A stretch of DNA of 64,000 bases from Roseovarius spongiae (lineage in GTDB: Bacteria > Pseudomonadota > Alphaproteobacteria > Rhodobacterales > Rhodobacteraceae): the NCBI RefSeq assembly GCF_003651245.1, contig NZ_RAPE01000006.1, positions 62,001-126,000 of the forward strand, given 5' to 3'. The notes beneath the pieces are model-generated. The model did not search any database. It was given only the letters and a program-made list of their open reading frames with translations, and was not told the DNA's origin. The position numbers and the translations under genes are program-made. This document shows positions 7,941 to 17,250 of this stretch, piece after piece. Positions within the stretch are counted from its first letter, which is position 1. Every line of letters begins with the position of its first letter.

Positions 7941-8443
7941 ACCATTGGCAGGATATCATGGCGGCATGGCCCGCGATCACGCTTTGGGGGCTGATCGCGT
8001 CGGGCGCGATGGCGACGGTGCTGGAGGGGTCGCGCCTGCTGGGCTTCTCGCGGATGAGCCTGCCGTTCCTCTTCGGCGCCTTCTTCACCATGCGGCGGGC
8101 GCGGGCGATGGTGCTGGGCTATGTCGCCTACCTGCTGGGGGGCTGGGTCTTTGCCGTTCTCTACGCGCTGGTGCTGGAGATGACCGGCGGCGGCAGCTGG
8201 TGGGCCGGCGGGCTGATCGGGCTGGCGCATGGCGTCTTCCTCGTCACCGTGTTCCTGCCGCTGCTGCCCTTCGTTCACCCGAACATCGCGACCCATTACG
8301 ATGGCCCCTCCGCGCTGACCCGGCTGGAGCCGCCGGGCCCGTTCGGGCTGAACTACGGCCATGCGACGCCGGTGACGACGCTGGCGGCGCAGGTGCTGTT
8401 CGGGGTGCTGTTCGGCGCGGGCTACGCCCTCTCGGCGGGCTGA
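7937..8443 (+). CDS. Conserved membrane protein, unknown function
   Basis: 168 residues with about four transmembrane helices (roughly residues 12-30, 42-60, 62-82, 90-112) and a C-terminal hydrophobic helix after a polar NIATHYDGPSALTRLEPPGPFGLNYG-like stretch. It overlaps the GH15 gene by four bases and is the last gene of the operon that starts at 2971. It resembles small hypothetical membrane proteins of Proteobacteria, but I cannot give it a function. It converges with the SDR gene with only five bases between the stops. Confidence 0.7.
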   Translation: MNHWQDIMAAWPAITLWGLIASGAMATVLEGSRLLGFSRMSLPFLFGAFFTMRRARAMVLGYVAYLLGGWVFAVLYALVLEMTGGGSWWAGGLIGLAHGVFLVTVFLPLLPFVHPNIATHYDGPSALTRLEPPGPFGLNYGHATPVTTLAAQVLFGVLFGAGYALSAG

Positions 8444-8448
8444 GCGCC

Positions 8449-9456
8449 TCAGGCCCCGCGCCCCCGCTTCGCCGCCTGCGCCACCAGCCAGCCGGCGCCG
8501 AGCACGCCCACCACGCCCGCCGCCGCAAGCCCGAGCCGTACGGCGCCCGCAGGCCAGGCGGTGACGTCGCCGCGCGTGCGCGATCCAAATCGGCCATCGG
8601 CGCCCATGTCGCGATCGACGGGGGTAAAGAGGTTGTCGGGGCGCGCGCCGGTTTCCAGCGCCTCGCCCATCTGGCTGTCCCAGGCGTCGCGGGCCATCAT
8701 CCGGTCCATGATCGCGGGGACGGCCAGCGTGCCGAGGATGGATTCGACGGCAGGAGCCCCGATCCACATCTCCCGCGGGCAGGTATCGGCGGCGCGCAGG
8801 ATTTGTCGCGCCACGTCCGCCGGCGCGTAGATCGGCGGCACCGGCTGCGGCGCCGCGCCCATCTTCGTGCGCGCCCAGTCGAATTGCGGGGTGTTCACGG
8901 CGGGAAGATGCACCATCGTCAGACGGATTGCGCTGTTTTCATGCTCCAGCTCCGTCCGCAGGGAATCGGTGAACCCGCGCACCGCCGCCTTGGCGCCGCA
9001 ATAGGCCGATTGCAGCGGTACCGAGCGGTAGGCAAGCGCGGAGCCGACCTGAAGGATCCGCCCGCGCCCCTGTTGCCGCATCTGGCGCAGCGCGGCCAGG
9101 GCGCCGTTGACCTGGCCCAGGTATGTCACCTCGGTCACGCGCCGGAATTCTTCCGGCGTGACTTGCCAGGCGCGGGAAAACACCGTCGTCATGGCGTTGT
9201 TGATCCAGAGATCGATCCGCCCCCAGCGTTCCACCACGGCATCGGCGGCGGCGAAGACCTGGTCCGCATCGGCCACGTCGGTCGGCAGGACCAGCGCCTC
9301 GCCGCCCGCGTCGCGCACCTCCGCGGCCGCGGCCTCGAGCCCGACCGGCCCGCGCGCCAGGAGGGCGACCCGCGCGCCGCGCGCCCCGAGCGCCCGCACC
9401 AGCGCGCGGCCAACTCCGGCGGAAGCGCCGGTCACGACCACGACGGAATCGTCCAT
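8449..9456 (-). CDS. Short-chain dehydrogenase/reductase with C-terminal membrane anchor
   Basis: 335 residues starting at an ATG with AGGAAGGG just upstream. A longer frame to 9567 is rejected because it would run through the promoter. The classical SDR core is present: TGASAGVG cofactor motif at the start, an NNAMT strand, catalytic Ser in QVGSALAYRS and the Y-x3-K pair in SAYCGAKAAVRGF. After the Rossmann domain comes a polar segment and a final hydrophobic helix (GLAAAGVVGVLGAGWLVAQA) that would anchor it to the membrane. Relatives are annotated as SDR family NAD(P)-dependent oxidoreductases of unknown substrate and are often found among stress genes. An EcfG-type promoter sits 58 bases before the start. 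Confidence 0.85.
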   Translation of the reverse strand: MDDSVVVVTGASAGVGRALVRALGARGARVALLARGPVGLEAAAAEVRDAGGEALVLPTDVADADQVFAAADAVVERWGRIDLWINNAMTTVFSRAWQVTPEEFRRVTEVTYLGQVNGALAALRQMRQQGRGRILQVGSALAYRSVPLQSAYCGAKAAVRGFTDSLRTELEHENSAIRLTMVHLPAVNTPQFDWARTKMGAAPQPVPPIYAPADVARQILRAADTCPREMWIGAPAVESILGTLAVPAIMDRMMARDAWDSQMGEALETGARPDNLFTPVDRDMGADGRFGSRTRGDVTAWPAGAVRLGLAAAGVVGVLGAGWLVAQAAKRGRGA

Positions 9457-9514
9457 TTCCCTTCCTCCGCGTTGCCAAGACCCCGGACGCCGCCGGCGCC
9501 GGGGGTGGAATCGC

Positions 9515-9540
9515 AACGGTGGAGAGCGTCGGACGGTTCC
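9515..9540 (-). promoter_or_regulatory. EcfG-type promoter of the SDR gene
   Basis: Minus strand GGAAC, 17 bases, CGTT (exact match), 58 bases before the ATG at 9456. The remaining part of the 9457-9699 gap shows nothing else I can name. Confidence 0.85.
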
Positions 9541-9699
9541 CCCCGTCACACCGAGGATGGGACGCAACGCGCGGATGGATCGGCGAGAGCCGGCCCGTCG
9601 TCGATGATCGCAAGCCGGGACGCCAGCGCGTTCACGCCACCGGCAGAAGCGCCGACGCCGAGGATGAGAGGATCGCCCCGGCCGTGAATTGCAACGCCG

Positions 9700-11805
9700 T
9701 CAGACCGGCAACGGGTAGGCGATGCGCAGCGAACGCCCCTCCAGCGGGTCCAGCCGCACGCGCAGGCGCCCGTCCTCGCCGACCTCGCCCTCGATAGTTT
9801 CGGCGATCATGTCGACGACCGGGCCGGGGCGCGGCACGTCCAGCGTCAGCGTCTCGTCCACCGGCTCGCGGCCGAAATTCAGCGCCGTGACCTGCAGCCC
9901 GCGCCGGTCCGGCAGGTCATGCACCATCACCAGCAGGCCGGGCGCCTCGACATCGGGGATCGCCACCTGTTCGCTGGCCGCGATCCCGTGCGCGTCGCGC
10001 ACGGCCAGTAGCCGCCGGAGCCGGCTGGCGAAACTGTCGGGGTCATCCAGTTGCGCCGTGATCGGCCCGTAGAGCGCCCGCGCCCGCGGCAGACCGTCGG
10101 CCGAATGGGTCGCGTCGGGCACCGCGTCGGTCAGGTCGTAGGCCCCCCGCGCGATCCAGCGCGTGTCGCCATCGGCCATCAGGTGCTCGACCTCCTGCGG
10201 ATCGAGCGGCAGCGCGCCCACCAGGTCCCAGCCGGACAGCGCGAAGACGCCGGGCTGGAACGCGTTGTACATCACCAGCAGAAGGTGCGCGCGCCGGATC
10301 TCCTCAACCTGCGCGGAGTCCAGCGCATCGAGATCCTCGTGCCCCAGCGCGGCGGCGATGAGGCTGACCGTGGTGCAGGCGACGCCGTTGGTGACGAACC
10401 GCAGGTTGTAGGGCGCGCGCGGGCCGCTGATCGCCTCGTACATGGTTTCGCGGACATGGTCGCGCAGCGTGCGGCCCTGCCATGTCTGCCCGCCCAGGTC
10501 GAAGACGTCGTTGGCGTGCAGCGTCCAGAAATGCACCAGCTCCAGCGTCAGTTCGTCGTGGTTCTGCATTGCGTGGATCAGCGACGCGGGGTCGATGCCG
10601 TAGTCATGCACCATCCGCAGCATCATGCGCAGGAACTCGGTGTCGCCGGTGACCAGCGCGTGATGATAGGCGGGCCGCGTGATGAAGTCATAGGACAGGT
10701 CCGCGCCATGCCCCGACATCGCGGCGATGTCGTCCACCGTCAGGTTCAGTTCCTGGAAGGTGAAGCCGCCGGCCTTGCGCACGATCCCGCCCAGCAGACT
10801 GTTGCCGGTGACCGACAGCGGGTGGCTTTCCGACCAGACTGTGCCGTCCTCGCGCCGCTCGATCCCGAGGAACCCGTTGGCGTCCAGCCTCAGCCCCCGC
10901 GCGCCCAATTGGTCCAATGAATGCAGCGCGTCGCCCACGATCATCGTCTGCGCGGCGAAGGACGGGTCGAGCCAGTTGAGGCTCGGCTGCCCCTCCTTGA
11001 AGTAGTGCAGGTAGACCCAGCGGCGCGTTTCCCCGTCGACCCCCTTGATCGGGGCGGTCGCGCTCCAGTCGGTTTCCTTCACGCCCGGCTCGAAGAAGAT
11101 CACGCGGTGCAGCTGCCCTGTGATGTATTCCCGTTCGGCCAGCAGATCGACGGTAGCGGGGGGCAGGTTGACCGATTGGCGCCCCTCCGGCACGTCGGGC
11201 AGCATTTCCCAGTCGTCCGGCGCGATTTCGATCATGTGGTAGAGGCCGGGATAGTCGCCGTGGCGCATGCAGGCGAGGTGGAAATCCGGCCCCTTGCCGG
11301 TATGCGACGGGATCACGTCGTCGATGGCCACGGCGTTGTGCGCAGCGGCCTGCGCGCTCAGGGCGATGTATTCCTCGCGCGTGCCGAAGGCCGGATCGAC
11401 GTCAAAGCCGATACGGTCGAAATTGCCGTCGATGGTGGGCGTGTAGCGCCCGTCCCGGTAACCGCCCGCCCGCTTGGTCGGGCCGGTGTGGATCGCGCGG
11501 ATGCCGATGGACGACAGCGCCTGCCAGAGCGTCGCATCGCCGAGCGTGGCCAGCACCGACGCGCCCTCTCGCGTGATGACGGAGGCCGGGTAAGTGGTGA
11601 TCCAGACCGGGGCGACCGCGCTTGCCGTGCGGGGCTGGGAGGCGGCGAAGGGGCGGCGCCACATGCGCGCGGCGCCCCCGTAGGCGCGCGCCGCCTGCCG
11701 CGCCTGGTGCAGCATCGATATCCGTTCGAGTTCCGCCACGCGACCGTCGGCGGCGCCCGGTCCGGGGCCCCTGGGGTTATCGGCGCGGTCGCGTTTATTC
11801 GGCAT
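9700..11805 (-). CDS. GH13 family, trehalose synthase-like protein
   Basis: 701 residues. All four GH13 regions can be traced: region [13 protein letters not shown] (about 159-170), region [12 protein letters not shown] with the nucleophile Asp308, region III TFQELNL with the acid Glu352, and region [14 protein letters not shown] with His416-Asp417. The NHDELTLE phrase is shared with trehalose synthase (maltose-trehalose isomerase), but region I and the opening [18 protein letters not shown] differ clearly from classical TreS, and no maltokinase is fused to it. Related proteobacterial proteins are named putative trehalose synthases. Location beside glgC, maltokinase and glgE supports a place in trehalose-maltose exchange; another alpha-glucosyltransferase activity is possible. 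It begins 25 bases after glgC with an AAAGGTGA ribosome site. Confidence 0.75.
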   Translation of the reverse strand: MPNKRDRADNPRGPGPGAADGRVAELERISMLHQARQAARAYGGAARMWRRPFAASQPRTASAVAPVWITTYPASVITREGASVLATLGDATLWQALSSIGIRAIHTGPTKRAGGYRDGRYTPTIDGNFDRIGFDVDPAFGTREEYIALSAQAAAHNAVAIDDVIPSHTGKGPDFHLACMRHGDYPGLYHMIEIAPDDWEMLPDVPEGRQSVNLPPATVDLLAEREYITGQLHRVIFFEPGVKETDWSATAPIKGVDGETRRWVYLHYFKEGQPSLNWLDPSFAAQTMIVGDALHSLDQLGARGLRLDANGFLGIERREDGTVWSESHPLSVTGNSLLGGIVRKAGGFTFQELNLTVDDIAAMSGHGADLSYDFITRPAYHHALVTGDTEFLRMMLRMVHDYGIDPASLIHAMQNHDELTLELVHFWTLHANDVFDLGGQTWQGRTLRDHVRETMYEAISGPRAPYNLRFVTNGVACTTVSLIAAALGHEDLDALDSAQVEEIRRAHLLLVMYNAFQPGVFALSGWDLVGALPLDPQEVEHLMADGDTRWIARGAYDLTDAVPDATHSADGLPRARALYGPITAQLDDPDSFASRLRRLLAVRDAHGIAASEQVAIPDVEAPGLLVMVHDLPDRRGLQVTALNFGREPVDETLTLDVPRPGPVVDMIAETIEGEVGEDGRLRVRLDPLEGRSLRIAYPLPV

Positions 11806-11830
11806 CCGTCACCTTTCCGGCGGTCGTTGC

Positions 11831-13156
11831 TCAGTGGCGGCTTTGCCCTGCAAGGCTCGGCCGGTCGTCCGCCGCTTCGCGCGCGCCGGTGCGGCCAAGC
11901 CCGCGCTGATCCGCCGTCGCCGCCGATAGCGGCGTGTTGTTGCGGCGCGCCAGCAGCATCGCCGGGGTGACCAGCACCGTACCGCGCTCTGTCCGCCGGA
12001 ACCAGCGCGCATCCTCCTGCGGGTCCTCGCCGATCACCATGCCCGGTTCGATCACCGTGCCCGGCGCGAGGATGCATCGCGAGATCCGCGCGCCCGCCCC
12101 GACCACGGCGCCTTGCATGACGGCCGACCCGGTGATGGAGGCGCCGCGCCCGATGACGCTGTGCGAGGCGACATAGGCGTCGCTGACGCCCCGCGGCGCC
12201 CATTCGCCGCCCGCCGCACCGGCGCGTTGCGCGAAATCCCCGAGCGCCGCGGGCAGCACCGGCCACTCCCGGTCGAGCCGCGCGTTGTCCTCCGCCCGGT
12301 GGACGAGATCGAGATGCGCGTCGAGATAGGCGTCGAGCGTCCCGACATCGCGCCAGTAGGGCTGGACGCCCTGCACCGGCGTGTCCAGCTGGTGCACGAC
12401 GGCCCGCCCGGAGTCGACGAATGGCGGGACGACGTCGAAGCCGAAATCATGCCGCGAATCCTCCCGCTCGCGGTCGCGCAGCAGCGCCTCGCGCAGGGCC
12501 TTCCAGCGAAAGATGTAGATCCCCATGCTGGCGAAGGCGCGCGATGGATCGTCGCGCATGGCTGGCGGATCGTCCGGTTTCTCCAGGAAATCGGTAATCT
12601 TGCCGTCCTTATCCGCGTCGATGATCCCGAAGGCGCTGGCGGTGTCGATCGGCACGGCGGCGGCGGCGATGGTGAGATCGGCGTCAGAGCGGCGGTGACG
12701 CTGCAGCATGACGCGGTAATCCATCCGGTAGACGTGATCCGCCGCGAGGATCAGCACGTCGCGCGGCGCGAGCGCATCGATCCGGTCGATATTGTCGGTC
12801 ACGGCCGACGCGGTTCCGACATAGCCGTCGGGATGGCCATTTACGTCAGGGCCATAGCGCACTTCGACACGGCCGCCCTTGCTCTCGAAGATGGGGCGCC
12901 AGAACTGGGTCAACCGGCGATGCAGCGTGCGCGGCTGATACTGGGTGGCCGCGATGATGTGGCGGCACCCGGAATTGCGCGCGTTGCAGAGACTGAAATC
13001 CACGATCCGCGCGTGGTTGCCCAACCGGACCGCCGGTTTGCATTCTTCCTGCGCCAGTTCATGCAGGCGCGTTCCCTTGCCCCCGGCCAGTAGGACGACC
13101 GGACAATCGGACATAACATCTTCATCCGCCCCGAAGGCGTTCGGCAAAATCTGCAT
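11831..13156 (-). CDS. glgC: Glucose-1-phosphate adenylyltransferase
   Basis: 441 residues. The nucleotidyltransferase domain opens with VVLLAGGKGTRL and the substrate Lys in ECKPAVRLG. It continues with RIVDFSLCNARNSG, TQYQPRTLHRRL, DVLILAADHVYRMDY, the FLEKPDDPP lysine motif and ASMGIYIF, followed by a left-handed beta-helix C-terminus. The enzyme makes ADP-glucose from glucose-1-phosphate and ATP, the committed step of glycogen synthesis; the helix domain in this family binds allosteric effectors. I choose ATG 13156 (AGGGA nine bases upstream); ATG 13114 is an alternative. It heads a two-gene unit with the TreS-like gene behind an EcfG-like promoter. Confidence 0.95.
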   Translation of the reverse strand: MQILPNAFGADEDVMSDCPVVLLAGGKGTRLHELAQEECKPAVRLGNHARIVDFSLCNARNSGCRHIIAATQYQPRTLHRRLTQFWRPIFESKGGRVEVRYGPDVNGHPDGYVGTASAVTDNIDRIDALAPRDVLILAADHVYRMDYRVMLQRHRRSDADLTIAAAAVPIDTASAFGIIDADKDGKITDFLEKPDDPPAMRDDPSRAFASMGIYIFRWKALREALLRDREREDSRHDFGFDVVPPFVDSGRAVVHQLDTPVQGVQPYWRDVGTLDAYLDAHLDLVHRAEDNARLDREWPVLPAALGDFAQRAGAAGGEWAPRGVSDAYVASHSVIGRGASITGSAVMQGAVVGAGARISRCILAPGTVIEPGMVIGEDPQEDARWFRRTERGTVLVTPAMLLARRNNTPLSAATADQRGLGRTGAREAADDRPSLAGQSRH

Positions 13157-13213
13157 GGCTTGTTCCCTTGGCTGACATGCCGCACGGGCATGTTTCAGAC
13201 TGTTCGTGAGGGT

Positions 13214-13239
13214 AACAATTCGTGAGGGCGCCCGGTTCC
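13214..13239 (-). promoter_or_regulatory. EcfG-type promoter of glgC
   Basis: Minus strand GGAAC, 17 bases, TGTT, one base from the CGTT consensus at its least conserved position; 57 bases before the ATG at 13156. Confidence 0.75.
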
Positions 13240-13290
13240 ACAACCGCAGGCGTGCATGGGCGACGGTACGCTCACGTACTCAACGCCGCG

Positions 13291-15621
13291 TCATCTACGC
13301 AGGAAGATCGCAGCGGCGGCGTCGGATATCGCGGCGTCGGGCGGCGGCCAGATGCGCGCCTCGCCCTCGCGCGGGTCCAACGCCCGCGCATCGAGCGGCG
13401 CCGGCGCCGCGACCAGCACGCGCAGCGCCCTGTCGCCGAAGACGCGGCGGAACCCGACCGTGCCGCCCGGCGCGTCGTCATCGGGCCGGTAATCGCCGTC
13501 CCGGAACAGCGCCGGGTCATCGCGGCGCAGCATCAGAAGCCCGCGCGTCAGATCGAACTTTTGCCGGTCCGCGCCGCTTGCCAGCGTGCCGGCATCCTCC
13601 AGCGCCGCGGCAAGCCGCGCGAAATCCACCGGCGCGCGGTTGTCGGGATCGGTCAGGCGATAGTTGCCGATCTCGCAACCCTGGTAGATGTCCGGGATCC
13701 CCGGAACGGTCAGCTTCAGCGCCAACTGCGCCAGCGACAGCCGCGCGGCGGTGCGCGCCGCCGGGTCGGTTTCGGCGGGGGGCGGGTCGAAGGCGGGCAC
13801 GAGCGCGCGCGCGTAGTCCAGCACCGTGCCTTCATACTCCGCGTCCGGATCCTGCCATGTCGTGCCGTCCTTGGCCTCGCGCATCGCCTTGGTCGCGTGA
13901 TCGCACAGGCGCGTTTCCAGCGCCTCTGACCCCTCGCCGCCCGGCAGCATCGCCCAGAGCGATTGCGCGAGGTACCAGCGCAGGTTCGGGTCGACCCGCC
14001 CTGCCCCGGATACATCCGAGGCCGCATCGAACAAGGCTTCCGCCGCGTCCGGGTGGTGGCTGAGCGCGATGATCCGGGCGCGCGCATCCTCGGACCGCTT
14101 GGTGTCGTGGCTGGAGGTCAGGCTCAGCCCGTGGGGCATGTCGCGGGCGCGCGCCTGCATCTGCGCGTGGAAACGCGCGGCGTCGATCGCCGGCATACTC
14201 GGCTCGGCGCCGACCTCGTTCGCGCTGATGAGCGCGTTGTGCCGGTAGAACGCCGTATCCTCCTGCCCCTTCGCCATGACGGCGCCGGAGACCTGCTGAA
14301 ACCGCCGAGGCAGGTCCGCGTCCGCCTCCACGTCGAGCAGCCGGTCCACGATGAAATCGAGCGCCCGCCGCCCGCCGTCCTGCGCCGCCGCGGCAGACGC
14401 GGCCTCGCGCAGCGCCGCCTCGTCCTCGGGGCGCACCGCGCCGCCACCTAGATAGGTGCGATAGCGGTCCAGATGCGTGATTAGCCCGATGATGGCGCGG
14501 CGCCACGTCTCGGGGCCGTATTCCGACGCCACCGGGTCGACGGCGGCGGCCTTCGCTACCATCGCCTGAAGCCGCCACAGCTCGGCCGCGAGCTCAGTTT
14601 CCAGCATCATGCGTTTCGCACGCTCCACGACCTCGCCGAACGCGGCGCGCCGATCTGTGACGCGGCGGTAGAAATCATCGATCCGGCGCGCGCCGCTTTC
14701 GGAGGTCAGGACCTGCGCTAGGTCACGGGCGAGGACATAGCCGGTCGTCCCCGCAATCGGCCAGTCTGGCAGCGACTCGCCGGGCGCGATGATCTTTTCC
14801 ACCCAGACCGGCGTTTCGGGCAGCCGGTCCCGCAGCCGCGCGAGGTATTCGCCGGGATCGGCGAGCCCGTCGACGTGATCGACCCGCAGGCCGTCCACCG
14901 CGCCGCTGTCGCACAGATCGAAGATCAGGCGATGCGTGTCCTCGAAGACCGCGCGATCCTCGATGCGCATGCCGATCAGCCCGCTGATGCTGAAGAACCG
15001 CCGATGGGTGATCGCGTCGCGCTCGGCGCGCCAATGGCAGAGCCGCCAGAACTGCCGGTCGTGCAGCGCCCGGATGGCCGCGTGATCGTCCGGCCGCGGC
15101 AGGGTCTCCGGCAGGGTGCGCGCGTCGAGCGGCACCCGCAGCGGCCCGTGGACGAGGACCGCGCCCGCCTCGTCCATCTCGACCGCGATGCCGCCGTCCC
15201 GCAACACCTCCTCGAACGGCGCCTGCAGCATCGGCAGCATCAGCCGCCGGTCCGGCGCGATGTCGAAATGGGCGCGGTAGCGGCTGGCGTCGCCATTGGC
15301 CAGGAGGTCGCGCAGCCACGGATTGTCCAGCGTGAAGGCCATGTGGTTCGGCACGATATCCAGCACGATGCCGATCTCATGCGCGCGCGCGGCGGCGGCG
15401 AGCCGCCCGAACCCCTCGCGCCCGCCGAGTTCGGGGTCGATCGCGGTCGGGTCGATGACGTCGTAGCCGTGGCTCGACCCCGGCTGGGCGGCGAAGACGG
15501 GCGAAAGGTAGAGATGGCTTATACCGAGCCCGCCAAGATAGGGCAGCACGCCTGTCGCCGCCTCGAAATCCATGCCGCCGCGCAGTTGCAGACGATAGCA
15601 GGACGCTGGCAGTTGTCGCAT
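13291..15621 (-). CDS. treY: Malto-oligosyltrehalose synthase
   Basis: 776 residues from an ATG with GGAGCGAAA before it. The start PASCYRLQLRGGMDFEAA and LGISHLYLSPVFAA with GSSHGYDV are characteristic of TreY. GH13 catalytic regions are visible as VDGLRVDHVDGLADP (nucleophile Asp), PVWVEKII (acid Glu) and TSSHDTKRSEDARARI. The enzyme converts the reducing-end alpha-1,4 bond of maltodextrin into the alpha-1,1 bond of maltooligosyl-trehalose in the cytoplasm; TreZ, encoded at 19.0-20.8 kb, then releases trehalose. The two are not adjacent here; treY stands alone between glgC and glgA, with its own EcfG-type promoter divergent from that of glgA. Confidence 0.95.
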   Translation of the reverse strand: MRQLPASCYRLQLRGGMDFEAATGVLPYLGGLGISHLYLSPVFAAQPGSSHGYDVIDPTAIDPELGGREGFGRLAAAARAHEIGIVLDIVPNHMAFTLDNPWLRDLLANGDASRYRAHFDIAPDRRLMLPMLQAPFEEVLRDGGIAVEMDEAGAVLVHGPLRVPLDARTLPETLPRPDDHAAIRALHDRQFWRLCHWRAERDAITHRRFFSISGLIGMRIEDRAVFEDTHRLIFDLCDSGAVDGLRVDHVDGLADPGEYLARLRDRLPETPVWVEKIIAPGESLPDWPIAGTTGYVLARDLAQVLTSESGARRIDDFYRRVTDRRAAFGEVVERAKRMMLETELAAELWRLQAMVAKAAAVDPVASEYGPETWRRAIIGLITHLDRYRTYLGGGAVRPEDEAALREAASAAAAQDGGRRALDFIVDRLLDVEADADLPRRFQQVSGAVMAKGQEDTAFYRHNALISANEVGAEPSMPAIDAARFHAQMQARARDMPHGLSLTSSHDTKRSEDARARIIALSHHPDAAEALFDAASDVSGAGRVDPNLRWYLAQSLWAMLPGGEGSEALETRLCDHATKAMREAKDGTTWQDPDAEYEGTVLDYARALVPAFDPPPAETDPAARTAARLSLAQLALKLTVPGIPDIYQGCEIGNYRLTDPDNRAPVDFARLAAALEDAGTLASGADRQKFDLTRGLLMLRRDDPALFRDGDYRPDDDAPGGTVGFRRVFGDRALRVLVAAPAPLDARALDPREGEARIWPPPDAAISDAAAAIFLRR

Positions 15622-15681
15622 TTTCGCTCCGTGGAATGAGATCGGCGGGCCGCGCCGCACCGACCGGCGCGGCACATCCTG

Positions 15682-15706
15682 AACGCCGGGGGCCGCGCAC
15701 GGTTCC
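15682..15706 (-). promoter_or_regulatory. EcfG-type promoter of treY
   Basis: Minus strand GGAAC, 16 bases, CGTT (exact match), 60 bases before the ATG at 15621; back to back with the glgA site. Confidence 0.85.
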
Positions 15707-15714
15707 CCCCGGCC

Positions 15715-15739
15715 GGAACCCGCGCCGGTCTCGCCGGTT
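15715..15739 (+). promoter_or_regulatory. EcfG-type promoter of glgA
   Basis: GGAAC, 16 bases, GGTT on the plus strand, 35 bases before the glgA ATG at 15775. The first base of the -10 element deviates (G for C). Confidence 0.7.
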
Positions 15740-15774
15740 TGTAGGACAAGGTAGACCTAGCGGGGGAAACGACC

Positions 15775-17250
15775 ATGAAGGTCCTGTCGGTCACGTCCGA
15801 AATGTATCCACTGGCCAAGACCGGCGGCCTCGCGGATGTCTGCGGCGCGCTTCCCGGCGCCCTGGCGCGCCAGGGCGTGGACATGCGCGTCCTTCTGCCC
15901 GCCTATCCCGGCGCGCGCGAATTGTGCGGGCCCTGCGCGGGCGGCGTTCCGCTCGGCCTGCCGCTCGGGACGGCGACGCTCAGGCGGTGCGAGGTGGCGG
16001 GCGGGACCGTCTGGCTGCTGGATGCGCCGGGATTATACGACCGCCCCGGCGGCCCCTACCAGGACACGGACGGGCGCGACCATGGCGACAACTGGAGGCG
16101 TTTCGCGCTGTTGGCGCAGGCGGCGGCGCGGATCGCCGGCGAGGGCGCGGAGGGGTGGACGCCCGACGCCGTGCACGGCCACGACTGGCAGGCGGGCCTC
16201 GTTCCCGCCTACCTGCGCGCCGGGGGCTGCGACGTGCCGAGCGTGCAGACCATCCACAACATCGCCTTTGCCGGCCAGTTCCCGGCCGGGATCTTCGGCG
16301 ACCTCGGCCTGCCCGCCGGGTATTACGACATGGAGGGCGTCGAGTTTCACGGCGGCGTGAGCTTTCTCAAGGCGGGGCTGCATTTTGCCGACGCGATCAC
16401 CACCGTCAGCCCCACCTACGCGGAAGAGCTGACGCGGCCCGAATTCGGCCACGGCTTCGACGGGCTGCTCCGGGCGCGCGCCGGCGATTTCACCGGCATC
16501 CTGAACGGGATCGACACGGGCGAATGGGATCCCGGCGCCGACCCGCTGATCGAACGGCGCTATAGCTCGCGCAGCATGGGGCGCAGGGCAGCGAACCGCC
16601 GCGCGCTCTGCACGGCCTTCGCGCTGGATGGCGAACGGCCGCTTGTCTCCGTCATCAGCCGGCTCACCCATCAGAAGGGGATCGACGTGATCTTCGACGC
16701 CGCCGACGACATCGTCGCGCGGGGGTTCAACCTGATCGTGCTGGGCGCCGGCGACGCGGAACTGGAAACCGCGGCCCATGACCTCGCGATGCGGCACGCG
16801 GGGCGGATCGGCGTCCATGTCGGTTACGACGAGGCGCTGGCCCACCGCATCCAGGCGGGCGCCGACGCGCTGTTGGTGCCGTCACGGTTCGAGCCTTGCG
16901 GGCTCACCCAGCTTTGCGCGCTGCGCTACGGCGCGCTGCCCGTCGTTGCGCCGACCGGGGGGCTGATCGATTCGGTGATCGACGCGACGCCCGCCTCGCT
17001 CGACGCGGGCGTCGCGACCGGCATCCACCTGCGCGAGGTGTCGGCGCGCGGGATCGGCGCGGCGCTCGGCCGGTTGGCCGAGATCATGGCGGAGCCGAAC
17101 CGCCACGCGCGGATGATGCGCAACGCGATGGGCGCCGACGTGTCGTGGTCGTCCAGCGCGGGGCGCTATGCCGCGCTCTATGCCGGGCTGGTCGACGGGC
17201 GCCGCCGGATCCGCGAAAGCCGCGCCGCCAGCGCGGCAAAGCGGGGATGA
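15775..17250 (+). CDS. glgA: Glycogen synthase (ADP-glucose type)
   Basis: 491 residues, the usual length for bacterial GlgA (GT5). The N-terminal domain has the ADP-glucose-binding KTGGLAD motif at residues 15-21 and HGHDWQAGLVPAYL. The C-terminal Rossmann domain has SVISRLTHQKGIDV and the acidic-loop SRFEPCGLTQLCALRYGALPVV signature with the catalytic Glu. It adds glucose from ADP-glucose to the non-reducing end of alpha-1,4 glucan. It is the only plus-strand gene of the glucan block, divergent from treY. Its last 73 bases overlap the 3' end of malQ on the other strand, an unusual convergent coding overlap. Confidence 0.95.
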   Translation: MKVLSVTSEMYPLAKTGGLADVCGALPGALARQGVDMRVLLPAYPGARELCGPCAGGVPLGLPLGTATLRRCEVAGGTVWLLDAPGLYDRPGGPYQDTDGRDHGDNWRRFALLAQAAARIAGEGAEGWTPDAVHGHDWQAGLVPAYLRAGGCDVPSVQTIHNIAFAGQFPAGIFGDLGLPAGYYDMEGVEFHGGVSFLKAGLHFADAITTVSPTYAEELTRPEFGHGFDGLLRARAGDFTGILNGIDTGEWDPGADPLIERRYSSRSMGRRAANRRALCTAFALDGERPLVSVISRLTHQKGIDVIFDAADDIVARGFNLIVLGAGDAELETAAHDLAMRHAGRIGVHVGYDEALAHRIQAGADALLVPSRFEPCGLTQLCALRYGALPVVAPTGGLIDSVIDATPASLDAGVATGIHLREVSARGIGAALGRLAEIMAEPNRHARMMRNAMGADVSWSSSAGRYAALYAGLVDGRRRIRESRAASAAKRG

